Both the position numbers and the translations under genes were made by a program. The notes under the pieces were generated by a model that was not told the origin of the DNA, made no database searches, and was given only the letters and a program-made list of their open reading frames with translations. Shown here piece by piece: positions 22,063 to 32,728 of a stretch of DNA of 64,000 bases (its first letter is position 1; the number at the start of each line of letters is the position of its first letter). Source of the stretch: Otatea glauca (lineage: Eukaryota; Streptophyta; Magnoliopsida; Poales; Poaceae); NCBI GenBank assembly GCA_036346275.1, contig CM070719.1, positions 17,711,185 through 17,775,184 on the forward strand, written 5' to 3'.

Positions 22063-24466
22063 ATGGCGCTCCTTAAACCCTAGAGCCGCCACCTTTGAAG
22101 AATTCATCCCCCTTTCAATGGCGTCCAGCCCCTCAGTCAGTGCCGGAGTTCTCCTGTCATCGGAGAAGAATCCTGAGACGGCCACATCCGCTTTCCGCAG
22201 TGACGAAGCGGTCTTCGAGGACAAGGCCTTCCAAAGGGTGTGGGAAAGTCGATGATGACGGAGAAGCGCCTTGCCGAATTGGCGTAGGATGGCTTCGTTA
22301 CTCCTTGGGAGTTCTTCCATTAGAGGCCATCACAAGGTGAGCTATATCCCACCCCTCAAAATGAGGATGAGACCGTTGTGTTTGAGGCGTTCTTTCGCTG
22401 TGGACTCAACTTTCCCCCTTCTCCATTCTTGCTCTCGGTCCTTGATTTCTACAAGATCTAGCTTTTCCACCTGAGCCCCAACTCGATTACCATACTCAGT
22501 GTGTTTGTCCATCTCTGTGAGGCCTATCTGGGTATCAAGCCCAATCTCAATCTACTCCGCCACTTTTACAATCTGAAGAGGGCGACGAAAAATGATGCAG
22601 TAGGGGTGCTGGTTTCCACCTCCGCAGCGGAGTATCGAGTGCATATATTCCTATCCCTGTAACCTCTTCCTAGCAGTCGGACTGGAAGAAACGGTGGTTT
22701 TACATCACTTCTTCAGACACCGTGAACTGCCCTCTAGCTTATCAATCACTTCTCACCAATTCGATTGACCTTTGGACAAAAGTCCCTCCTTCGACTGCCC
22801 GCAATGCTCATTACATCCGGAAGATCGAGCAGTTGAGGGAGATCGGGTTGACAGGGTGGCATATAGCCAGAGATTTCATCATGCGTCGATTGAGTCCGCT
22901 GAAGTGTCGGGATCACTTGGACTGGGACTACTCCGGGGTCGGTGATGCCACCAGGGACAATCCTGGAGGTAAGTGTTTGTAATACTGTTGTTCCCTTTGC
23001 TTTAGTCGATGAGTGGTGAACTGACTCGCAGCTTGCCAGATTTGTCGAACTCGGACATGTCCTCCAGGCTGATCAAGATGTTCCAGGGCTCGAAACCTAG
23101 CGCTTTCTGCATTGAGGCATACTCGCTCGCCAATCCTCGACCAAAGGTGAGTACTGTTTCGTGGTTCGTAATGCATCGTTCGTGCATCTGCCTTCCACTT
23201 TAACCCAATATTTCCTCAGGAAGCCCAGTTCAACGATGAACGTGGGTCGATCGCGGGAGCCATCAGCTTAGAGGACGATGAGCCGATCAAAGACGATGAT
23301 CAAGCATCGGGCTCAATCCCCGCTAATGTCTTCTCTCCCTTGAACGATCCGACGCCTACCATCGTCCCAAGTGACGGTGCGGCGGCCCTAGAGCAAGAAG
23401 TGGTCGAGTCTCCTCGAGCGAGGAGGTCTGTGTCTCCAGTGCCCCATCATCCAGCCAAGTGTCCTCGCACCTCATCGTCAAGACCATCTAATCAGATGAT
23501 CTTCAATCGCTCGCTTGGATATTATGAAGTTCCTTCTGACGTGATCCAATAGATTCTGGACGACCAGCGGGTCTCCTGGGGGGCCGATGTGCTGAAGTCG
23601 CCGGCTCCCACACAAACTTCTCCTGAGTGGGCTCTCCATTGACCAGGGCGGTCGAGTAGGTAACACCACTTATCGGGCAATGCTTATTGAATTCGTTCTT
23701 GGCGAACTTTTGTTCATAGTAACCATTTGTTCATAGATTTCATCATCGGCTGCTGACCCGTCGGCACCATCTCCTCCACCAGCCGCATCGATCAAGAAGC
23801 CAGCTATAGGGACCAGACCTCAGATCCGAGTATGCTACAACAATCGATCTTGCCTCGTGTCTTCCCTGTTTTTTGCTCTGTTTTTTATACTTCTTTTCAC
23901 AGTGTGCTGCGGATACCTTGCTTGAGGCTGAAGCCTTCTGCGAGCAAGCTCATCAACGAATGGAGCGGCTCTTGGCTGTTAACCAACAAGTGGTCAAGAT
24001 GAAAGACACCGAACTAGAGGCACTCAGGACCAATTTAAAGACTGCACAAGCAGAGGCTGAGAAGCGAAAGGAGGAGGCGAAGAAGCTAAGGACGAAAGCA
24101 GAGAAGCTGAAGATAGAGAAAGCTGCAGCCGATGATGTGTTGCTCAAGGCCAAGTTGAGTTGAGACAAGGCAAAAGCTAGCAAGAAAGTGGTCGAGATCA
24201 AAAAGGCTGCAGTAGATGCGGCAGTTGCTAGTATGTAGTCGGAGACGCTCGAGCACATGACCTCTTCTGCCTGTCTTGCAACTTGCCACATGCTCGGCCT
24301 TGTGAAGAGCCACCATCCAGACCTGGACTTCTCGGTATTGGATGAGGGATTCGCGTGTGAGGCGAGCGAAGCTGCCGACTATATCAAGTCCTTCGGAGAC
24401 CTTGCCGAGAGGTTCGTGGCCCAGTTGGAGCTATCTCTTACCGGCAATGATGATGACGCCAGCTAG
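22063..24466 (+). pseudogene. Spliced antisense gene with PF04195-type domain and coiled coil
   Basis: This gene is antisense to gag-pol. The start is the ATG at 22063. The N-terminal part carries the putative gypsy type transposon domain: DGFVTPWEFF, then NEDETVVFEAFF (about 22365), then KNDAVGVLVST (about 22590). The next block has WKKRWFYI (about 22685) and RKIEQLREIGLTGWH. Splice-like junctions follow: a donor at 22969, an acceptor before 23032, a donor at 23147, an acceptor before 23220, a donor at 23660 and further ones near 23830 and 23902. Later exons encode a Ser/Pro-rich linker and a long Lys/Glu coiled coil (23902-24235), and the frame ends at 24466. Several stops and a frame slip at the first junction mark it as a pseudogene. 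Its function is unknown. Confidence 0.7.
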
Positions 24467-25057
24467 GATCCTTTGGCTTGGACACGCTTATGTAATGGCT
24501 GAACCTTTTTTGGCTACTTTGGTCTTGTATGATACTACTAATTAATTCGCTCATCTATCGTGCTTTGCCTGCTATTTCCTTGTCGATGAAATAAAGTAGC
24601 ACGAGTAGATGGAAATCCGATTTAGCACTCATAGACCCTCAGAAAGCAGCTTCGTTGCCAAGTGCATGTCTGATTGTATCTGCACACAGCACTAGAAAAA
24701 CTTTTATTAAATGACTTAGCCCTCGAGTGAATACTCGGAGAGACCGTATATAACATAAACGCTATATAAATTGGAGTAAAACTACATGATATTTGCATGT
24801 CTTCGTCGACCACAAAGCTTAGACTCTGTAGCGAGCATAAACTTGCTGGGCAACGCACGTAGAATCGACTAGAGGCCTTGTCTCCCACCGTCCACCGAGC
24901 TTAGATGTCTGACAATCTAGTACTCGTATGCGCATGGGATAGAATTGCTCGTCGTCAGGTTCAGGCATAGCCACCTTTTGGTTTTGTTCGCTGACATGCT
25001 AAGTATGCGATCGAGTAAATGTGTGCAAAAAATCGCATGTAAAAAAATAAAAAAATT
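24467..25057. other. Spacer between antisense gene and repeat block
   Basis: This is probably the 3' untranslated region of the antisense gene, followed by non-coding element sequence. A gatgaaataaag phrase at about 24585 could act in 3' end formation. Nothing else is recognised. Confidence 0.35.
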
Positions 25058-25490
25058 TGTGCCTATAGCACCCACTCGATAGCAGTATCGACCAGGAAAT
25101 AGAACAAGGTACAGAGTTACCTGTAGCCCCCGACTCTTTACTCGATGATATCATCGAGTAGGGAGTAGATTGATGTAAGCACAAAGTCGTGATGTAGCCC
25201 CCAACTCCCTGCCCGATAGTTGGATCGAGCAAAAAGTGAAGCATCAACATCAAAGATACCTGTTGTGACTCCCAACTCCTTATTCGATAGATGTATCGAC
25301 CCGAGAGTGGAGCCAGGTAAGGAGAAGATCGAGCGATGTAGCTCCCTACCCTCTACTCGATGATTGCATCGAGTAGATGGTAGAGCATATGCGTCGAAAA
25401 TGCATGATGTAGCCCCCGACTCCCTGCCCGATGACTATATCGAGAAAGGAGTAGAGCGTGAGCATCAAGAATAGTAGCCCCCGACCATAC
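25058..25490. repeat. Tandem repeat, about five units of 60-95 bp with palindromic cores
   Basis: Each unit has gtagcccccgactcc (or a variant), then tcgatgNNNNcatcgag, then gagcatcaa. Unit starts are near 25123, 25192, 25263, 25338 and 25409. The core forms a small inverted repeat (ctcgatgatatcatcgag in the first unit). The copies are diverged. Confidence 0.75.
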
Positions 25491-25760
25491 ACTCAGGCAC
25501 ATGAGACCCCGAGCATATGGGTAAGGCCCAGCATTTTTTTTTTAAATCCGAACGGGCGAAGTATAACCCTGTTCCAATGGTTGGGTACTGTTGCAGCCTT
25601 TGCGCCCCTTCGACTTCTACACGGTGTGTCATCCAGTCAACGTCACAACTTAGCATCTCTTCGGTTTCCGTACTTGCGTGGAAGTGCAATAAATGCCTCA
25701 TGGATTGGGACCAAAGTGGATCTTGATAGAGCCATTGCTACAGTGTGACCCGTTGCTAGA

Positions 25761-25771
25761 GCTATAAGTAA
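25761..25771 (+). promoter_or_regulatory. TATA-like box of the second antisense ORF
   Basis: The sequence agctataagta lies about 85 bases before the ATG at 25852. Confidence 0.4.
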
Positions 25772-25851
25772 GCGGGACTTGTAGTTGTCTGCCATACTCT
25801 ATTTTCTTTCTTGCCTTCTACTCGTAGCGCTTTATTTCTTCAACCGCACCC

Positions 25852-26286
25852 ATGGCTTCTATTCCACCATCGTCCCCATCTGTGGAGATCCTCAGAGAGT
25901 CCCCTCCTCCTATGCCACTGGCCGTAGTTTCTCTGGGGCGGATCATCATCACCTCCAATGATGAGGAGGAGATTGATTGGGAGGCCATCGAGAGGGAGGT
26001 CTGGCTGGAGGAGGAAGATGAGGTCACCGGGGAAGAAAACTCTGTCGTCGAAGAAGAAGACGCCGCCGCCGCCGGAGAAAAAGGTGAAGCTCAAGAGGGC
26101 TTCATCGACCCGGAGAAGTCGCCTCCATGCTCGACGACGAAGAGGTCTCCTTCTCCGTCAATAAGTGGTTGGGTCTTCGCGTCCTGTTCCGGCCCGTACG
26201 AAGGGCGAAGGCCCATCTCGGGGACCATCCTCTTCAAGTCCCCGTGGGAGCAGAAGAGGCGGCGCGACGCTTCTGAGGGCAAGTAA
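25852..26286 (+). CDS. Acidic 144-residue antisense protein of the Tat element
   Basis: The open frame starts at an ATG in a strong context (cacccatggc) and runs 144 codons without interruption. It opens with a Ser/Pro-rich segment, then has EEEIDWEAIEREVW at about 41-54, followed by a run of Glu and Asp and a short Ala stretch. The tail is rich in Ser, Pro and Arg. No known domain is seen. It lies on the strand opposite to gag-pol, between the repeat block and integrase, with a TATA-like box upstream. The intact frame inside a decayed element is notable. It could be an antisense accessory protein or a chance survivor. Confidence 0.5.
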   Translation: MASIPPSSPSVEILRESPPPMPLAVVSLGRIIITSNDEEEIDWEAIEREVWLEEEDEVTGEENSVVEEEDAAAAGEKGEAQEGFIDPEKSPPCSTTKRSPSPSISGWVFASCSGPYEGRRPISGTILFKSPWEQKRRRDASEGK

Positions 26287-26625
26287 CAATATGATACCTG
26301 CCTCATATGTAATAGGGCAACTTGTATTAGTTAATTTTAATGAACTCGTACTTACCTGGATTTTGGTTATGATGCACGGTCCTTATTATTCCTGCATGAA
26401 ATTTCCTCAATTGATCGATGTTCCATGATTGCAAAACACCGCTCCTTCTATCGTCGATAGTCGTATTGATCCGGATCGAATCACCTCGACCACTACATAG
26501 GGACCTTCCCATTTAGGTGATAGCTTATTACGGTTATCTTGCTTCTGCACCTTTCGTAGTATTAAGTCCCCTGCGATGAGTGATCTTTTCTGGATTTTTT
26601 ATCTCTGGTATCGACGCAAGGCTTG

Positions 26626-29280
26626 TTAATACTTAGCTGCTCGAATGGATGCTCGATCCCTGTACTCCTCAAGTAGATTCACCTCATCTGTTCTCACATG
26701 CTCCAAGTCCTCTTTCAAGTAGTTTTCCACGTGAGATGACCTAAATGTTAGCTCAGTCGGAAGCATCGCTTCTGCTTCGTAGAAAAAAAACAGCATTTTA
26801 CCAGTGGCTCGACTAGTAGATGTACGAACATCCCACAGCACCGAGGGGAGTTCTTTCGCCCACCGAGTTGAGTAAGCCTTGAGCCTATCGAACATGCGGG
26901 TCTTGATCCCCTACACGATTATACCGTTGGCATGTTCGACCTGTCTGTTACTCTGAGGGTGAGCTACGGAAGCGAAGCAAAGTTTGATACCCAATTCTTC
27001 GCAAAAGGCTATTAAAGCATTGCTCTTGAACTGGCTACCGTTGTCTGTGATTACTCGATTAAGCTCCTCACCTGTCAGGGATTTGACCACGATGCTAGAC
27101 CCCGAGCCCTGAAGCGTGAGCGACCCATCGAAGAACATAATCCAGTGGTCATCGACCGTTTTGTGATCTTTTTCTTCGATGTGCGTCCATTCCGCGATAA
27201 AGTCCGTTAATGCTCCTAACTTGATACTGGTTCGCGGTGCGAAAACGAGCTCGAACTCGTTGAGTTCGACTGCCCACTGTGCAATTCGCCCTGTCGCCTC
27301 TCAATTGCGTATTACCTCCTTGAGCGGATACGTCGTCATGACCGTAATTTTATGTGCTTGGAAGTAGTGTTGCAACTTTCAGGAAGTCATCAGGACGACG
27401 TATAGCATCTTCTGCACTTGAGGGTATCGCAGCTTGGCATCAAGCAAGACCTAACTCTTGTAGTATACTGGCTTCTGGACCTTGGCCTTTTTCTCGGGGC
27501 AATCCCGCTCGACCACCAGGACTGTGCTTAATACTTGAGGGGTAGCTACCATGTACAAAAAGAGCTATTCTTTTTTGTTAGGCAAGATTAAAACTAACGA
27601 TGATAATAATAAGTACCTTTCCAAATCCTGAAAAATTTCTTCTGCCTCCTTGGTCCACTCGAAAGTGTCCTACTTCTTGAGTAATTTGAAGAAGGGCAGT
27701 CCTCGTTCGCCCATCGAAGAGATGAATCGACTAAGGGCTGCGATGCAACCCATGAGCTTTTGCACTTCCCTCAATGTTTGCGGAGAACGCATCTGGTCGA
27801 TGGCCTCAATTTACATGGATTGGCCTCGATGCCTCGACTGGACACTGGGAAAACGAGAAGCTTACCGGACGGAACGCCAAACGTGCACTTCTCGAGGTTA
27901 AGCACCATTCATTACTTCCTGAGGTTGTCGAATGTCTCCTCGAGGTCGCTGATTAAGGTGTTCCCGGTTTTTGACTCGACTACGATATCATCGATGTACG
28001 CTTCCACGTTGCGCCCAATTTGGGATTTCAAGCAATTTTGGATACACCGTTAATACGTAGCACCAACACACATCAAACCAAAAGGCATCTTAATATAACA
28101 TAATACACCGAAGGGAGTAGTAAATGCAGTTTTTTCCTCATCCTCTGCGGACTTGCTAATTTGGTGATACCCCGAGTAGGCATCTAGAAAACTTAGCAGT
28201 TCACAGCCCGCAGTAGAGTCCACCATTTGGTCGATGCGAGGCAGAGAAAAAGGGTCTTTGGGACAAGCCTTGTTGAGGTCAGTGTAGTCGATGCACATCC
28301 TCCACATGCCATTGGATTTCTTGATGAGGACAGGGTTCGACAGTCACGTTGGGTGACAGACTTCTCGAATGAAGCCAGCCTTCAGGAGTTTACCGATTTC
28401 CTCTTGTATGGCCTGCTTCCCATCTTCCGCAAATCTTTGCTACTTCTGCACCACAGGTCCGGCGCTTGGTTCCACAGCTATTCGATGCTCGATCACCTCC
28501 TTGGGGACCCGGGCATGTCGGACGGTTGCCATGCAAACACGTCGCGATTTGCCGAAGAAAAGTGATGAGCTCGAGTTCCGATTTGGGGTCAAGGTCGACA
28601 CCTACCTTGACTGTTTTGGAAGGTTCCAACAGATCAAAGAGCATTGTCTTGACGCCCCCATCGGTCTTCTTATCTTTCTTGCCGTCGTCGACTGGCTCCT
28701 TGGCGGCGCTACTAGATGCAGGATCCTTATCGATGCTCTTGGATTTTTGGCGCTTGGCTCCCTCGTCATCGGCACTGGCTACCAATACGTAGAGATGCTC
28801 GACCATCTCCAGGCTCTTCTTATCTCACCTAACTGTCGCGCGCTGGTCCCCCCTTGATTGTAAGGACTCCTTTTGGCGCTAGCATCTTGACGGTCTAGTA
28901 CACATAGTGCACCACTGCCATGAACTTGGCTATCAATGGGCGGCCTAGGATCACATTGTAAGCAGTCTCAAAATCCGCCACGTCGAAGAGGATATTTTTG
29001 GTGCGAAAATTGTCTGGTGTGCCAAACGTGACGGGTAGCTCGATCTGGCCAAGTGGCATCAACGATGAATGTGGAGTTATGCCATGGAACGGCTCGGCTC
29101 CAGTTTTGATCATTGTTCAGGGAATCCCTATGTTCTCCAGCGTTTTTGTGAAGGCAACGAACTACCTTCATCGACCAAGGTTTAGGCGACCTTAACGTTG
29201 ACGATGGTTGGCTCGACCACCATAGGGTATTGACCCGAAAGTACCACAGCTGGGTGATCTGATTGGTCGAAGGTGACTGG
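26626..29280 (-). pseudogene. Ty3/gypsy pol (protease, RT, RNase H, integrase) with internal deletion
   Basis: Pol provides the protease, reverse transcriptase, RNase H and integrase. From right to left, the protease C-terminal part is at 29113-28895 (LPVTFGTPDNFRTKN, YNVILGRP). RT is at about 28310-27950, with MCIDYTDLNKACPKDPFSLP, the FLDAYSGYHQI motif and YIDDIVVE at about 27990. RNase H starts with FFDGSLTLQGSGSS (about 27130). It then jumps straight to integrase VITDNGSQFKS (about 27050) and HPQSNRQVEHANG (about 26950). The rest of RNase H, the integrase zinc finger and the first catalytic Asp are missing. TAG and other stops occur throughout. It is not functional. Confidence 0.85.
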
Positions 29281-30898
29281 CACTTACGACCACTTGAGGA
29301 ACCTAGGGGGAGCAGGTGTGGCCAGGTTGACCTCTATTTCGACTACCTTGTACTGTCTTTTGGACTCATACGTGGCAGACCCTCCCAAAGATGTGTGCCA
29401 GCTTGTGATCAGCCCCGTGGTATTCGGGTTCATCGTCTTGCGTCTTCTCTTTGGCTTGCTCGATCCCGCGCTCGACGAGGGCGGCCTTGAGCTTCTCCTG
29501 AACCTTCTTGTTGATCACTTGGCATTCGTCGAAGTCGTGTTTGTCTGTGTGATGGACTGGGTAGTATTTGCCTCCTCCACGGCTTCGACCCTTGTTGTAG
29601 CCAGTATTGCGCACCTTGCCCCTTTCGATCGCGGCTACAGTGGAGTCATCTTTGTGTTTCTCTCTGCGATTTTTGTTCTTCTTTGCCCCCTTGTTTGGAC
29701 GACTCGGGCTTGTCATCGCCAGACTTAAGGTCATCTATATGGTCTTGAGCTTCATCACATATAGCGTATTTATCTGCCAACTCGAAAAGCTCCTTGGTGG
29801 CTTTGATTTTTTGAGTGACCAGCTTTCCCTTCAACTCCCTATCCTTGACACCATTCTCGAAGACAACTATGACCGCATCGTCTGAGATGTCAGGGATTGA
29901 GTTGCGCTTATCGCTGAAGCGTTGGATGAAACTCTACAATGACTCCCCTTGCTTTTGTATTACTCGATGTAAGTCACTGTGCTTTTCGAGGCATTCATAC
30001 GTGCCCTGAAAGTTAGCGATGAATTGGGCCCGCAACTCCGCCCACGATGATATCGATTGAGGTGGGAGATTGAGTAACCAAGATCTCGTCGCATTATCTA
30101 GGGTGGTCAGTAAGTAATTGGCCATTATCTTCTTATTTCCTCTGGCAGCCCTCATGACTGTAGTATAAATCTGCAGCCAATCGATGGGGTTGATCTTGCC
30201 CAAGATGCTGCTGTTGTGGCTCTGGTGGGACGCTGCTCCTGGGGCGTAGCTGGGCCCGCCGTTGCGGTTGTGCTGTCGAGAGATTTGTTATCCCTGAAGA
30301 TCCGGTGCCCATGGGTGGGGTGTCATGGGATCATTGAGATCAAGTTGCTTCGACAGGTTGACCACGATCCCAACTGTGGTCGTGGCTGTTAGACCTCGGC
30401 GATGATCTTTAGTATTGGAAGCAACAGCGTTTGCGGTCGCCCGGTCTGCAACCGTGACCGCTACAGGATCTTGAGGCATATACGAAGGGATCTGGTGTCC
30501 CTGACCCCTATGGTGTCTACCCTTAGATTCCTTTCTTGAGAATTGTCGACAGTAGCACCGTTGCTGGCTCTGACCATGAACACACATCGATCTGTTTAGG
30601 TGATGTTCTGGCTACTGTGGCCGTCGCTTTCGCTATCGCTCTCAATCTCGACGTACCTGAGAACGTTGGGCTCCATAGGGTCGAAGTCTATAAAACCCAC
30701 CTCTCGGCATGGATCCCAAGAGTAGGATTCGGGGAAGCTGACTTGCATTAGATATCCACCCAGTCCCCATCGATAGAGCATGGTTCCGAAGCCGATCTCA
30801 GATCCAACCGCAGGTGCTTGGTCGATGACAGTGATCGAGCGAAAATTGTCGCAAGAGTTGTCGTCGGAGAATTCTATGTGAGCGCACACTGAAGACAT
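29281..30898 (-). pseudogene. Ty3/gypsy gag, degraded
   Basis: Gag builds the virus-like particle. The first part (30898-30596) begins MSSVCAHIEFSDDNSCDNF. Shifted frames cover 30587-30288. The core retrotransposon gag domain is at 30203-29840 (INPIDWLQIYTTVMRAARG, then SWAELRAQFIANFQGTYE). A histidine/cysteine-rich segment with YYPVHHTDKHDFDECQ near 29550 corresponds to the nucleocapsid-proximal part of Tat-type Gag. The frame is broken by at least four stops or shifts. Confidence 0.8.
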
Positions 30899-30945
30899 GC
30901 TTGATCTGCAAAAAATAGTTGAAGGCCCCTACCTAGCGTGCCAAT

Positions 30946-31582
30946 TATCGTAAGTCAAAATTTCGACAATTAACTTATTATCATGGGTACCTTCGATGTC
31001 AGAGTCAAGCACGAAGACAGCAGGACACGATAAATACAGGTTCGGGCCTCCGGATAGAGTAATACCCTACGTCCTGTGCGGATGATGTATGTATTTGGTG
31101 TATCGAGTATAGAGCAAGTTGTCTAGCCCTAATTACAATGAAGATTGGGTCCTAGGCAATGGCGAAACTGTGGTTGGAGGTTGATGAAGCATGGTCAGTC
31201 AGCTCCTTGTTGCTCTGCATCTTGTAAAAGCTCTCTCTCAAAAGTCTTCTCTTCGATCCCCCCTCGAGGATACCTACCCCGGCCTTATATAGTTGGGGTA
31301 GCCCTGCCTTAAGTTGAGTTGTAGTTGGTTTGGGATACCATCATCGCGTGATCTTCGCAGCATATCCAAACTTTCCTGAATAACAGGCGTACTCGAGTCG
31401 ATTTCCTCGTAACGGGAAAGTGATTAAGTCCTTCCTAGTATGTAGATATCCCCTCCGCGTATATCTTATCCCATAGAATCGGATCCGTGATATCTGGAGT
31501 TTCTAGATGCTTGCTTGAGCATATATGGTATAGTCTTTGTATTTCTGGTACGTACTTATACCCCATATTTAGATATTCGATA
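30946..31582 (-). repeat. 5' LTR of the Tat element
   Basis: The 637-bp LTR reads tatcgtaag to gata on the plus strand. The first TG and the final CA have both mutated (TA and TA). The left partner keeps tg and ca. Confidence 0.85.
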
Positions 31583-32086
31583 GCATCTATTTGAGAACAG
31601 AGGCAATACCTCTGATAAATAATTTAGGGTTTACAGTTTAAGTAGAAAGTCTAGTTTATCTCCTGCGGATCAATGGTTCCTAAGTGAGTTAAGTACCAAG
31701 TACCGAGAAAAGCTAGAGGCATAATTAGTTCTGTTCATATCAATATAATAAGAAATAGGTATGGAACGCATTCAGGCCTATACTGTAGTTGTTTGGTGCA
31801 TCGCATGTTTGATTAATTAGGCTTGTTTGGTGCACGTCATGTTTGATTAATTAGGCACAAAAGAAAGTATAATCATGCACGTTTCCACTTGCAAATTATC
31901 GGATGATTGTAAAATATAATGGAGTGCTCGCTAGCGGATTGTTGAGCTGGCGTTGATTTGGCATTTTGGGTTCGGATCCCCTCTTTCTAGATACTAACAA
32001 AGTCGAATAATAAACCTAAAGCAACCCTAAACCGACGAATCACAAGATCTAAACCGGGCTTAAGGGGATCATACAAAGGCTAGATC
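31583..32086. other. Flank with a 34-bp tandem duplication
   Basis: Two copies of a 34-bp unit (31789-31822 and 31823-31856), each starting ttgtttggtgca and ending attaattaggc, differ at only a few bases. From about 31900 the sequence may be the 5' internal region of the LTR element that begins at 32087. No gene is visible. Confidence 0.5.
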
Positions 32087-32650
32087 GGCTCTGATACCAA
32101 ATGTTAAACTTAAATCTAACTAAAACATGAATTAGCCTAAAGCATGATCACAAAACTTGAAACATTAAACATACTGACCCGGAGAAGTAGAAGCCATTAG
32201 TTCTTTCGGTCGGTGAAGAAATGCGAAGCTGATGCACGATGAAGAAAATGGGACCGAGATCCTCTCGGTGTTGGTAAGGCCTTCGGTAGCCTCGCGCTAG
32301 TTCTCAGATCGGATGATGTCGGGTAGAGCCAAACTCGAGAGCAACTTATGCGATTTCGAGTACCGGCCTCTCCCCTTATATTCTAGCGCTGGCTAACGGG
32401 ACCAAAACAAAAAATTCCTATTGGTGAGCCCCCGATCGGAGCGCATGAAGGTGGGCCTAGCCCCCAAAAATTCGGATATGTTAGTTAAGCCGAAGATCAC
32501 AACCAACACGTTCGTTCTCTTCTTCACCCAATGATGCAACCTCTCCCAGTTTTGGCTTTGCCCAATTTGGCTGTCCCAATGAAGGTCGAGCTTAGCAGCA
32601 AAGAAGCTACTTCCATGGTGCTGAAGTGTGGCTGGTGAGACATATCACCT
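32087..32650 (-). mobile_element. LTR-retrotransposon relic: initiator-Met PBS and 5' LTR
   Basis: At 32087-32099 the plus strand reads ggctctgatacca, the complement of the tggtatcagagcc primer site for initiator methionine tRNA. Two bases later an LTR starts tgttaaac (32102). On the minus strand a TATA-like aatataagggg lies near 32378. The outer end of the LTR is not clear; 32650 is only an estimate. No coding region is preserved. Confidence 0.55.
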
Positions 32651-32728
32651 ATCGTTATCGTAAAGGATAAAGGTATTTTTGTAACTGTGTCACCGTGAGC
32701 TGCTGGCTAGCACCACAGCATGCTCCAC

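Larger units (their letters stand above)
20948..31582 (-). mobile_element. Complete Tat-lineage Ty3/gypsy retrotransposon
   Basis: The 10.6-kb element has two LTRs (20948-21592 and 30946-31582), a PBS-like site beside the right LTR (ggcacgctaggtagggg on the minus strand, about 30924-30942) and a polypurine tract beside the left one (minus strand: gacttcgaaggctac). The flanks are gcata and gcatc, a 5-bp target duplication with one mismatch. Gag and pol read on the minus strand from right to left. Between integrase and the 3' LTR, the plus strand carries two antisense genes and a repeat block, as in Tat-lineage elements. Gag and pol are broken and pol has a large internal deletion, so the element is immobile by itself. 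Confidence 0.9.
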
